Shown here: in pieces, positions 11,577-22,549 of the stretch
How positions within the stretch are numbered: the first letter of the stretch is position 1
Layout: every line of letters begins with the position of its first letter
Assembly (NCBI GenBank): GCA_021234155.1
Contig: JAJEKV010000027.1
Span: 9,399,448 to 9,463,447 of the forward strand
Length of the DNA stretch: 64,000 bases
Source of the DNA: Isoetes taiwanensis
Lineage: Eukaryota; Streptophyta; Lycopodiopsida; Isoetales; Isoetaceae
Direction of reading: 5' to 3'
Translations under genes and position numbers: made by a program
Notes under the pieces: model-generated
Database searches by the model: none
Seen by the model: the letters and a program-made list of their open reading frames with translations, nothing else
Told to the model about the DNA's origin: nothing

Positions 11577-11770
11577 CGCCAATAGCGGCGTCTGCGCGGC
11601 GTCTGCGGCGTCGGCGTCGGCGTCGCTTCGGGCGTCAGCAGCGAGCGTCGTTGCGGTCGCGTCGCATGCGGCGTCGCGTCGCATCTGCGGCGTTGGCGGC
11701 GTCGCCTGAGGCGTCAGCGCCCGGCGTGACCGCGGGGGCGACGTCGCCGAGAGGGCGTCGCGCTAACGCG
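11577..11770. repeat. GCGTC/GCGGCGTC repeat
   Basis: Dense runs of GCGTC, GGCGTC and GCGGCGTC, very GC-rich. The same core (GCGTCTGCG) appears in the subterminal arrays of the element at 15498-25927, suggesting shared origin or convergent element-end structure. Confidence 0.8.
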
Positions 11771-12065
11771 TGACGTGTGAAATATACCGTGGAATATACC
11801 GTGGAACATCACCAAAATCCCGCAGCGTCTTGCGTAAAAGCCCGCGTGTATCGTCGCATGCGGCGTGACACGTGGAAACGAACAGCGTGGAATATACATG
11901 TGGCATATACCGTGGAATATACCGCGTGGAATATACGTCGCGTAAAGCCGCGTGTATCGTCGCATCTTGACGTGACGTGGAATATACGTGGAATATACCG
12001 CGTGGAAAATTCGAAAATCCGCGTATAGAAAAGCCGCGTGGCAAAAAAAAGCCGTGGATCGTCAC
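11771..12065. repeat. CGTGGAATATACC mosaic repeat
   Basis: CGTGGAATATACC and shortened forms recur at least eight times, interleaved with three copies of a GCGTGTATCGTCGCAT phrase. The two together form a loose higher-order unit of about 100 bp. Confidence 0.8.
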
Positions 12066-12069
12066 ATCG

Positions 12070-12262
12070 CGACGTGTAGGGAAAAAATAAAAAAAAATAA
12101 AAATATATTTATATAAAAATATAAATATAAAAATATTTTTAAATAATCACAAAAGTGTTTTTATATTCATATTTTTAAATAGTCACAAAATTATTTTTAT
12201 ATTTATATTTTTAAATAATCACAAAAAGTGAATTGTATTTATATTTTTAAATAATCACAAAA
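12070..12262. repeat. AT-rich tandem array, ~45-50-bp unit
   Basis: About four units each end with TTTTTAAATAATCACAAAAG or a close variant and start with an AT-only stretch. The array abuts the GC-rich mosaic, giving a very sharp composition change at about 12070. Confidence 0.85.
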
Positions 12263-12935
12263 GACTTCGTTAAGAGGAGTATCCACCCTTTTAGCCTAGA
12301 GCTACTCTCTCTCCAGGTTCGATTGGAGTAGTCATCCAAGTGCGTAGTTAGAGGGCGCCTCAAACCGTCAGCCGCACGGTTGCGATTGGATGGCTCTCCA
12401 GCGACGTTTGCAGATCCCTCGCCGCCCCCGAGCCGCATGTCATGCTCTAGACCTTCATTCATATCCGCCACTGCTTCCTATAAAAACCAAAAAGAATATG
12501 GCGTTAATGTAGTTCATAGAATTATAATAATTTTCTACAGCGCACCCCGCATTCATGAGAAGTGGGAGAGTTCCCTCGTCGTTATAGCTGTTGTCTGGAT
12601 AAAAGCGGCTCCCGTTAAAGTGGCTACTTGTACCTATTTGCTTGATTAGGTTTAAACCCGTATAGATGTTCCTATGACAATATATAGCAGTATTAGCTAG
12701 TGACATTTAAAGTTCTTATTAAAATTAATGTGAACTAATATAGCTCTTACGAATCTATGGAGAAACCCTTTTTCGACCGCCGAATTAAATGAGGCGGCTT
12801 TAAGCTCACTTTTAGTTGCTTTTGTCGGTCCAGAGCTCTATGTTTGCTTTACGGATCCTTTGCGTTCGAATGCAATCGATTGCAAGGCACACAACATTAT
12901 CACAAGTTAAAGTGAGCGAATGACAAAAAATAAAA
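12263..12935. other. No gene recognised
   Basis: Mixed-composition DNA. Frames of up to 89 codons exist on both strands but none carries a motif. Confidence 0.3.
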
Positions 12936-12939
12936 TACC

Positions 12940-13365
12940 TTGATATCTTCCTTGTGGAGATTAAGTGGTTTAGGGACTTTTGACCAATAAGCCTCCTTCT
13001 TTTTCGCCAAATTCGCCCGGTTCCTTGACCACATGGTGCCTTTGACATAAATCGATAGATCAGCGCCATATCAAAATAATAAAAACAAGACTATGACTAG
13101 GTCATGTACCTCCTTTTTAATTATAAGCTTCGCCCATCATCCGGTGAGCTTCTTCGGTCGCCTTTGCTTTTTTTTTTCTATCTACGGGAAACTTCTGTTT
13201 CATTTTATTTTTTAGCGCTCTCTATTTGGCGTTGGTCATAAGCGCCGGGCCACTCCCCTATACTGCGGGGAGGCCATAAGCGAGAGATATTATTTGTGAC
13301 CGCGTCCCTCGGTGTAGTATAAAGACACTTCCCTCATCATCCTTCTTAGGAAGATCGTCCACTGA
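12940..13365 (-). pseudogene. Unidentified minus-strand exons or relic
   Basis: Read on the minus strand, about 13360-13110 gives VDDLPKKDDEGSVFILHRGT then, after one stop, a Lys-rich part ending KAKATEEAHRMMGEAYN. About 13045-12945 gives GTMWSRNRANLAKKKEAYWS then KVPKPLNLHKEDIK, followed by GTATTT, which could be a splice donor. The basic helical style with N-R-A-N-x-A-K loosely recalls plant En/Spm-associated proteins, but I am not sure. Frame changes and one stop argue for decay. Confidence 0.35.
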
Positions 13366-13370
13366 AGCAT

Positions 13371-15365
13371 AAAGCGTCACGACCCCAGGAGGCTGCCGGG
13401 AAGAGCTGCCTCGGGAACTTTTGGATCCCGCCTCTTGGGGTCAGGACTCTCCCTCTTGTGAGGATCCACAAAGGTCACGGCCTCGTTTGACTTGGGGAAG
13501 GGTGCCCGGCTTCGGTTGCCACACAGCGGGCTGCCCGGCCGTTCTAATCACTAACCCTTTGACCTAGACCTTCTCCGAAAATTTGAAAATTGGGCTGTCT
13601 TTGGAAATGGATTAGGATTCAGTGGCTGGCAAAAAATCAGAATTTATTTTCATACAATGCATTAATTGAATTTATGAATGTCTTGCCAGCGCAAAAAGCA
13701 CCCCGACTTCTACTTGCCACATCGGGAGGAGGACGGGGCCCAAACTCCCTCCGTCGGTTCCCCTTGCTCCGTATTCTTGGCGTAGCTTCTCGGCCCGGTC
13801 CCAAGTGCAGCAGGACCAAGTCTCGGCCCCCAAAGCGCCAACCCTTCTAGAACACGGCAACCCACGGGGTTTCGTTTTGGAGGCCCTCTCCTTGTCGGTC
13901 GGCGGGACCTTGCTTGCGCGTGACTTGGCGTGGAGTGGGGGTGTTGGCCTTGAGCATGGACCCCTAAAATCCCGGGAAGCTGCTTGCCCAATTTCCTCTC
14001 CCCAAGGCCACGGGGCCGGGCAGGCGACCTCCCCTCTCCGAGGAATCGCGATTTGACTCTGCCAATGGACTCGAGCGTCGGCGTTGCCACAGGGACCAAG
14101 TTCCGTGGCGAGAAGACCACCCGACCTCCAAGAAGCCAAAGTAGCTCACTTCCATCACACTCGTAGTCAATTGGCCTAGGATGTGGATGAGGGATCTTGT
14201 CGTGGAGGCGTGAGTGTTTCTTTCTTTTGCAAAACCGACCTTGTAACTTGCTCCCTAGGGTAATTTAAGCCATTCCGGACGATTTGGCGGGGTCGATTTG
14301 CCATTCGAGAGCCTCCCCGGTGCCCGAGCGACAAGACAACTGCCCGGTTTCTACAAGGCCGACCTCCGGGGCGGCCAGCGGTTTGACAAGTTCTCCCGGA
14401 CCCGATCTGGAATCTTTTGGGCCTCCCAGAAGGGGGGCCACGAGCGGAGGATCAGCGGTCCGGATAGGGGAGCCGGGCTCGGGGAGGGTGGTCATTAGCG
14501 TCACGGCCCCAGGGCCTTTACCCGAGGAAGGGATGCCTCGGGAACTTTTGGATCCGCCTCTTGGGGTCGGACTCTCCCCTCTTGTGAGGATCCTGCAAAG
14601 GTCTGGCCTCGTTTGACTTGGGGAAGGGTGCCGGCTCGGTTTGCCTGGCGGGCTGCCGGCCAGTTCTAATGCTAACCCTTTGACCTAGACCTTCTCGAAA
14701 TTTTTTCGAAAATTGGGCTGTTATGTCTGGAAATGGATTAAGATTCCAGGCGGCAAAAAATCAAATTTATTTTTAGGTACAATGCATTAATTGCGGTTTA
14801 TGAATGTCTTGCCCTTTGCAAAGCCCCGACTTCTACTTGCCACATCGGGAGGAGGGCAGGCCCAAACTCCATCCGTCGGTTCCCCTTGCTCCGTATTCTC
14901 GGCTGCGGCTTCTCGGCCGGGTCCCAAGTGCACCTTGAGACCAAGTCTACCGGCCCCAAAAGCAAAACCCTTCTAGAACACAGCAGCCCACGGGGTTTCG
15001 TTTTGGAGGCCCTCTCCTGTCGGTCGGGCGGGACCTTTAGCGTGCGTGACTTGGCGTGGAGTGGGGGTGTTGGCCTTGAGCACGGACCCTAAAATCCCGG
15101 GAAGCTGCTTGCCCCGAATTTCCTCTCCCCAAGGCCACGAGGGGCCGGGGCGACCGACCTACCCTCTCCGGAACTGCGATTTGACTCTGCCAATGGACTC
15201 GAGCGTCGGCGTTGCCCTAGGGACCAAGTTACGTGGCGGAAAAGACCAAAACTTCGGCCCCAAAACAAAAACCCTTCTAGAATCGGCAAGTCCACGGGGT
15301 TTTACGTTTGGAGGAGCCCTCTCCTTCCGATTTGGTGGGGACCTTGCATTATCTTGACATGGAGT
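13371..15365. repeat. R1 repeat, array A (two ~1.1-kb units)
   Basis: The landmark CTAACCCTTTGACCTAGACC occurs at about 13552 and 14673, about 1.12 kb apart, and all sequence between is repeated: the AATGCATTAATT segment, a GCCACATCGGGAGGAGG block, a GGCCTAGGATGTGGAT block and a GGATCC block. The array begins in mid-unit at about 13371, directly after the minus-strand relic, and ends at about 15365. The same family recurs at 37-48 kb in the same orientation and at 28-31 kb inverted. Long minus-strand open frames cross the units but shift between copies. Confidence 0.85.
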
Positions 15366-15579
15366 GGGGTGTCACACTCACCGGTTTTGGTCCACTTTCG
15401 GTTTTGTGTAGGTCTACATGTCACGTTTTTCAAAAGAATCCTACATGGTTTGTGAAGGTATGGTTTTGTTGATAATGGTGTTCTTTTTCCCGTGGACCGG
15501 GGATAGGTTCTATCGTTACAAAATTAAAATTCGGCGTATAAAGTCAAAAAATCGTATTTTTTAATAAAATCGTATTTAG

Positions 15580-15880
15580 CGTCTATAAAACCTCCGCCGT
15601 GGGAAAAAAATTTGGCGTCTGGCGAAAAGCAGCGTCTGTAAAAAACCCGGCGTCGCAGAATACAAGCCCTAGTACGCCAAAGTGCTGGGTCGACTTTTCG
15701 GCGTCTGCGAAAACCCGATTCAGCGTCTGGCGAAAAGATTTTCTTGTCAGCTTTCGAAACTATTTAGGCGTCTGTAAAGCGAGGCCGATGTTAGCGTCTG
15801 GCCCAGTTTTCCACGTTTGGCGTGCGAAAAAGTTTCCAGCGTCTGTGGCCCAGAATTCAGCGTCTGCGAAATTTTTCTAT
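15580..15880 (+). repeat. Left subterminal GCGTCTG(G/C)CGAAAA array
   Basis: About ten copies of GCGTCTGGCGAAAA, GCGTCTGTAAAA and GCGTCTGCGAAAA within 300 bp, all in the same orientation. Subterminal motif clusters bind transposase in both hAT and CACTA elements; that role here is inferred. Confidence 0.8.
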
Positions 15881-15889
15881 ATTATTGCG

Positions 15890-18800
15890 GTTTAAGTTTT
15901 TCTTGCCGCCAACAAAGGTATTTCCTGGCCCAACCTTGCAATTGCCACCCAAAACCTTTTTTTTTTTTCTTAGTTTTAGGGTTTTTTTGTTGTTTTTGAT
16001 AGGTAGGCGGGTTAGGTCCCTGATTAGGCCTACTTTTGTTGCCCCACATGTAAAGAAATAGCGATGGTGAGTGCCTTGCCCAATGAGTAAATTTTGAGCA
16101 ACCTATTTTAGAAAAAAATAATAATAATAATGTAAGCAAATAATAATTTAAGAGTAAAGTAAAAAAAAAAAAAACCAAAAAGAAAAGATTGGTTGCCTTC
16201 CCTTAAACAACAAGCGAGAGGGCTTTTTAGGGTTCGCGTGTTGCCAAAACATAAACATGCCCTTGCACGTATTGCCATTTATTTAGCGCCATCTTAGGGG
16301 TGGTGGGTAACCTTCTTTGAAGCTTAAAACAACTAGGGTCTCCCTTTAGTAAAGAGTATAACCCTAAGCTGGCGGCGTTGTTGGCCTTGGTCCGCTGTGA
16401 TTATCGAAGGTGGTGTTTGTACTTTTATTAAGGGTTAGGAGAATGTTTTATCAATTCACACCCTAGTTCTGATGGTGTTGTTGATGAAAGTCAGAACACT
16501 AATATAGGGCTGGCGTATGTTTTGATAAGCATTCGATTGGTCTAATCTTTTGAAAAAAGCGTGACCTAGGACAAATACAATGCATTTAAAACTTGCTAGC
16601 CTTGCATTTTGGATAATTTGGGCTATAGATCATAAATGCGTGTTTTGGTCCTTTTATTTGTTACCCTATCCTTGGCCTTGCACATACATACTCATGTTAG
16701 GGTCTTAGTGTAGGAAGCATAAAAATTAGTGTTTTGTTTTTGGTTAAAGTGGTTGATTTACCCTCATGTGCTAAGCACTAAATTGAAAGTTTTTATCTTT
16801 GCTTGACTTGTAGGTGTTCTTTACATTTGTCGGTTCGCGTTATTATCGGCTGAATCGCATTTTGCTAGCACTTTGCTAGACAATCCCTTAAAACAAAAAT
16901 GACTTCAGAAGACTTAGGGAGTTAACTTGCAACCAAATGTGGCATTAGTGTCTCGGATAGAGCCGCAACCGGTAGAGGCATTGGCGTCTCAAACCCGCGA
17001 CTCTGTTTACCTTTGAGTCATCTTCACAACGACGCGGCGTAGAAAAAAGTAGACCACAACAAGCATGGTCTACTTTGAGACCAGATTTCATGAAGCTGGT
17101 TGTTTGTCGGTACGTCTGATGCCTGGCTTCGAGATTTGGAATTGATTACTAGCGGTGAGGAAGGATGGCTGAACTACCATCTTGGGCTGGTAAAAGATCT
17201 TGAGAGGGCTTTTAAGCTTGAATGATGGAGCTAGAGCACGAAAAGAGTGAGCAAAGAGAGGTATACATGGATAGTGGGTAATAATGCTTACCCGGCAATA
17301 TGATCCGCGAAGTTGCAAATTTGAGTAGTCATAAACCTTGAGGCTAGAGTTGAAAGAAAAAGCCGGCACATGGAATGCGGCGTGGACCATGAAAATTGAA
17401 GAAAGGGCCATCAACCCCCATCTTGTTAAGAAAGTGTTGGCGCCAAACCATAAAGCCAAGCGTCACGGTGAGAACGGATATAGGGAGTGGGAAGCTAATA
17501 GAAGAAGCGGGATGCCAAGACTACTTGGTTTTGCCATGGTAGATTCATCACAAATAATAAACAGGACAACGAATTGGTTACGGTTCATATGAGTGCGGTG
17601 TATAAGTGCAATATTTTAGGGTCTAGTTTTATTAAGGATGAACCTTGTTGTAAAAACTTCAACATAATAATTTTCAGCATAGTCTGAGAACCCAATAAGT
17701 TAGTGGAAGCTATCTTTGAAGAACATGAGAAATCGGGGAATGCAAGTTAGGCAGGGTGTATGTCTGTTGCATTGGTAGCACAACCGCCTAGAAAGACAAG
17801 GCTTAATTTTCCCTTTTTGGAATGGAGGTTAGATTTGGCAACCTTCTTTACAAGTCATGGGTCAATGCCTTTCTGAGCTTGCATTTAAGTTTGGGGCTGT
17901 CCCCGAGTTGAGGCGGACTTGAGGCTGCTTGAGGGCCTTGAAAAGAAAAATTATTGTTGCCTCTAGGGTTGGGGACTTAGCAATGTCATTACGTGGCGGA
18001 CTCACAGCTCCATCAAAAAGAAAGATATTTGCATATGGACTTGCATCAGGGCAATATATTGCTCCATTTGATTATGGAAAGGAGAAGGGATGTATTAATC
18101 CTCGGTTTGTATACATTGGCATTTGTGATTGGGGGTGAATCGGGTTGATCCACGAGGCGGTGGAGTAAAAGCGATGGCATTACAAAGGGTATGGATGGTG
18201 AAGGTAAGAAAATTGAGATGGAAAGGGCCGGGCATCCATATATGCATGATGATCTTTTTGGTAGTGGCTCGAAGGCGGTTACGCAGGGTTGACTTTGATT
18301 TACCGCGGGGCGTACATTGTCTACTACTTGGCTGACTTTGCTAGTAAGCACTCCTACATGGAGTCAATAGGAAACTTGGGCGACAAGGCAAGCATCGGAG
18401 AATGTGCGACTATTTGTTGAAACATTCGTTGAGTGCCAATGAGGACAAAACAAAAAAATTTGATATGGCCCGGCTACTTGACACAATGCGGGCGATTTTT
18501 CATTGCTCTCCAATTAAGTTGCGAGGCCCACAATGGAATCAGTTGGTTCTTCAAAACTGGCGGTGGCGGCGATGCGTTAGACCAAGCTGGTCCTAGTCCG
18601 CCCTAGCGTGCATATTCACTTCATTCAAACATCCTTGTATTACATAATATTCCAACTAAATTCATTAAACACTTATCTCGATGCTACATGAAGATTGTAT
18701 TGTGTGTTGTTGTAGCTTAGTTTTTCCTTTTAGGTGTGTTTTTGTGTTATTTATTCTATGCTTTTTATATATGACTTAGCGAACATTATAAAGACAAAAG

Positions 18801-20400
18801 TCAAAGCACACCTATACAAGTCGATCGATGCACCTATAGAAGTCGGCCCGGTCAAATTATGTCCCACGAGCGGGGCGAAGAATTGAATCGACACCGCGGA
18901 ATGTCGGTGCGTCGGAGCGGCGGATCGGCATGGATTTTCGGTTCCCTCTAATTTGAGGACCCCCTCTACTCAGTCTCCTTGGCATCAAGGGTTGGAGAGC
19001 GAGCTTGAGATATGGTGCTTTCGGCAAATGGAAGGCGGCCCGGCACATGCAGAAGCGAATGAGTTTCATACGGCGAGGAAAAAGAAGGTTAGATCGATGG
19101 ATGAAGTTTCAAAAGAGGATAATTGCACCATCACGAGGAGGTGCATAATGTAATGTATGGCGGCGGGGGCGGCTGTGTCAAGTGGGCCGGACTACGGCGA
19201 TGTAATCACAAATTTGGACAAGAATGAGTTTGAAAGTGAGTGGCCTAGTAGGCCCGGGGTAAGTATAAGGCTCACGCGAGTGCAAGAATCTTTGTGGATT
19301 CGAGCAAAAGCACTTTCGGCGTCATGTCCAAGTGAAGGACATTTACCCTGCGGTGAGTTTAGTAAGAGTTTTCTTGCAGTATACCTATACTGAAAGCTTG
19401 TGAAAGGAAGTGCGTGGTAAATTATGGGAGTAGGAAATGGAGGCAAGGAAGCGGTAGTGGCGGCCGCGAAGGGTCAAGCTATCGGAAGATAAGCGGTGGA
19501 GCCACATGGTGAGCTCATCACCATTACATACCTTGTTCTTTGCTATCAACTTTTCCCAGGTGGCCGGGGGTAGCGTGTACGGCCAGTGAATGACCTTGTG
19601 GATATTAGGGCCCAACTAGAGAATGAGAGAAATTCCACCTGACACTTTAAGGAGAATAATGGCGGAAGGACCGTCTTGGATGGGTATGATAAGATGGCAG
19701 CTGGGTTAGAGGGCGGCTAAAAAGCGGCAACTAAGCTGACATTAAGCGAGGAGAGCAGCGGTCCTTAGAAAAAAACGAGCACCTGCGCCTTGAATTTGAC
19801 CAAATCGTTAGACTCGACCCTTTTAGGAGTGACTTGGGCTTGATCGATATCCTATCTCCCTCGCTTGAGTATTTGTATGAGTCCCGGTGGAAGAAACTAA
19901 GGTTATTGATTCTGAGACATTACCAATTTTGTGGTGACAACGGCAGTGAGGCTAGTACACTCTAGGGTGTGGATAAATATGCATCACGATGTGTTCTTGA
20001 TTGGATGTTTACAAAAGCATACATCCAACCTTGCAAAGGCGGATGGATTTTTCACGAGTTACAATATGCCATATTTAATATGCAAGGTGCGTATGCCGCG
20101 TTGCCACATTTGACCTTCGCGGGGGGGGATGGGCAGATGCACACTTTTCAAACCTTTCAGCGAGATGGAATTGTGGAGGGTGGAGGAGCAGCGTGAAGGA
20201 GAGCGATGCGGACATTAACCAGTTCTTACCACCACCTCGGGGACGCGGAGGTGATTATATTGATCAAATGACCAATGAAAATGAGATATTACATTTTAGA
20301 CATACCAAATTTTGACACTGTATCATTTTGTGAATAGGCGGGTATAATGGCGTTATTTCAAACAAAGGTGTAATGATGTTATCAAAAGGATCGGTAGTGC
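15890..20400 (+). other. Element interior with unassigned coding-like patches
   Basis: Mostly unassigned. Plus-strand patches look protein-like: 17929-18138 (with SKRKIFAYGLASGQYIAPFD), 18402-18596, and about 19780-20190, where EHLRLEFDQIVRLDPF, LEYLYESRWKKL and GGWIFHELQYAIFNMQG can be read across frame changes. None matches a family I know. A second element-encoded protein on the strand opposite the transposase is one possibility. Confidence 0.3.
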
Positions 20401-20934
20401 TCATAGTAAAAAGCATCGAGACTTCAAATCGCTCTTTTCGCTTGTGAGTAAAGGCATTGAGACTTCCCAATCTCTTTATCACGGCAGTCTCTTTTGTTTT
20501 GTCTAGTGGTCACCCTGGCTCTGTTGTAGCCAAGGCGACCACCCTCTTGGATGGTCATGGTTGGATGGTGAGTGAGTCAAAACATCACTGCACCCCCTCT
20601 TGAATGGTTGTCGGGTCACCGGGCCTTATATTCTCGATGGCAAACAATATAGACTTCTCGAAATTCTTGTTACCTCCTTTAGAAGGGCGAGCTTTGCTCT
20701 CACTCTCTTTATGTGTCTTTGCATTGTCAATGTATCTTAGATACTTTGCTAGGTTATATTACACAAAGGCCAGCATAAAATGGGGGTCTGAGCAGAAATC
20801 ATTAGTTCTAGAGGAGGTTACAAGGTTTTTATACTCTATTTTATTGTGGCCGCGGAGGATATAAGGCCTAGTGGTTGCTTGCGATTACTCCATTGGATGT
20901 TAGTGATTGAAGCAAGCTTTGACTCCTGAATTCA

Positions 20935-21050
20935 AGCATCGAGACTTCCCGTTTTCTTTCCCCGGCTCTTTGGGCAATGTAGCTTAGTTTTACATGCTAA
21001 GTTCCATTGTCCAAAGACCCTGAGAAAAGAAATGGGGGCGTCTCGATGCT
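20935..21050. mobile_element. Small foldback element, family b, copy 1
   Basis: The ends are perfect inverted repeats, AGCATCGAGAC...GTCTCGATGCT, around a 116-bp body whose halves also pair (TTTGGGCAATG against CATTGTCCAAAG). This is a MITE-like structure, with two further copies at 21.67 and 21.86 kb. Confidence 0.7.
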
Positions 21051-21240
21051 GAACCTCCCAGTCTCGGCGTCCCGAGAGGTGAGAGCGCACTCTAATTTCA
21101 AGCCAAAAGTGGTGCACGGCGTTGTCCATCTATCTGATGGCTGTTAGGCACCAAATCATGGAACATCCTAACTCCTTCTATTGATGGAGAACCTTGAGCA
21201 TCACTATGACTTGAAATTGGAGGGCAGCGTCCGTTAACTT

Positions 21241-21411
21241 TGATGCGCCAAATGCGCCATTTGGATGCCATCTGGACCTATAATTTGTACCTCCATTCCT
21301 TTGGGTGGCACATGCCATACAAACCCATTTGGGTATTCAAGCATGTGCCACCCGGAGGAATAAATCTGAATTATAGAATGCGATAACATTCAAAGCCCAA
21401 TTTGGCATACC
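21241..21411. mobile_element. Small foldback element, family a, copy 1
   Basis: A ~170-bp imperfect palindrome. Its arms read CCTATAATTTG...GGGTGGCACATGCC and, inverted, GCATGTGCCACCC...AATTATAG, with a short loop around CCCATTTGGGT. A second copy lies at about 22.02-22.18 kb. Confidence 0.7.
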
Positions 21412-21672
21412 GGCAATCTTCAACTTCGCTCACCGACGGCTTAGTCTCTTTGGTTTTTCTGTTTTGTGTATCTAATTTGCCCCTAGGATGACATCGGCTC
21501 ACTCGGGTGGCGAATTAGATCATGAAACTTCGAAAAGGGAGTAAGCCAAGGCGCCCCTTGAATGGTTGTCAGTCACGGGCTTTATATTCTCCATGGCAAA
21601 CAATATAGACTTACGTAGAAGGAGCTTGCGATTACCGTGGGTTCATTAGATGTAGATTGATTGATGAGTTCA

Positions 21673-21784
21673 AGCATCGAGACTTCCCAATCTTTCTTTC
21701 CCTCCTCTTTGGGCAATGTAGCTTAGTTTACATGCTAAAGTTCCATTGTTCAAAGAGGGTGTAAGGGTTAGGGAAGTCTCGATT
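21673..21784. mobile_element. Small foldback element, family b, copy 2
   Basis: Starts AGCATCGAGACTTCCCAATC and ends with the inverted GGGAAGTCTCGAT. The central TACATGCTAA region is as in copy 1. The 30 bases upstream (GATTGATGAGTTCA) are also shared with copy 3, so a longer segment was copied. Confidence 0.7.
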
Positions 21785-21860
21785 TCTTCTCTGAGTCTCT
21801 TTCATCTGGCACAGGCGTGATCCTTGAGGGTTAATTGGATGTTAGTGATTGATGAGTTCA

Positions 21861-21973
21861 AGCATCGAGACTTCCCAATCTTTCTTTCCCCTCCTTTTGG
21901 GCAATGTAGCTTGGTTTACATACTAAGTTCCATTGTTCAAAGAGGGAATTAACAAGGGTTGGGAAGTCTCGTC
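21861..21973. mobile_element. Small foldback element, family b, copy 3
   Basis: The same organisation as copy 2, with ends AGCATCGAGACTTCCCAATC and GGGAAGTCTCG. It is preceded by the same ATGTTAGTGATTGATGAG phrase found before copy 1 and copy 2 in variant form. Confidence 0.7.
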
Positions 21974-22017
21974 TTCTCTTCTCTTTCATCTGGCTTTGGG
22001 CGTGATCCTCTTGAATG

Positions 22018-22183
22018 GTTGCCAAATCGCCATTTGGATGCCATGGGACCTATAATTTGTACCTCCATTCCTTTGGGTGGCACATGCCATGCAAACCCAT
22101 TTGGGTATTGAGCATGTGCCACCCGGAAAAATAAATCACAATTATAGGTCGAATAACATTCAAAAGCCCAATTTGGCATCACC
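22018..22183. mobile_element. Small foldback element, family a, copy 2
   Basis: Nearly identical in order to copy 1: CCATTTGGATGCCAT, CCTATAATTTGTACC, then GGGTGGCACATGCC and its inverted partner GCATGTGCCACCC, then AATTATAGG. It lies just downstream of family b copy 3 and upstream of the hAT relic's 3' end. Confidence 0.7.
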
Positions 22184-22549
22184 GAAGTTATTCCGACTTG
22201 GGTACGAAATTGCCTTGTGAACCTTTTCATGGATCAGTTCGTCCGGGCACAGTTAGGTTTGTTTGGCCCCTTCACATGCGTGGATTACTTCTCATCAGCA
22301 AGATTACGCATCAGAGGCAAGCAACAACGGAGGTCGAGGCGGGTCTGATCCAAACGAAGGTTTTCGGCTACTAGCGGTTTACACATGAAAGAAACATAGA
22401 AAAAAACATAGAAAAAGAACTATCATACATTAGCGAAACATTTGTGACAAAAAATTATAACCAAAAAACTTCTTTTTATTAATAGTGCGGACGGTTACAA
22501 TAGTATGAAAATCCTCAAGACCAATTACAAGGTGAAGATACTCATCACA

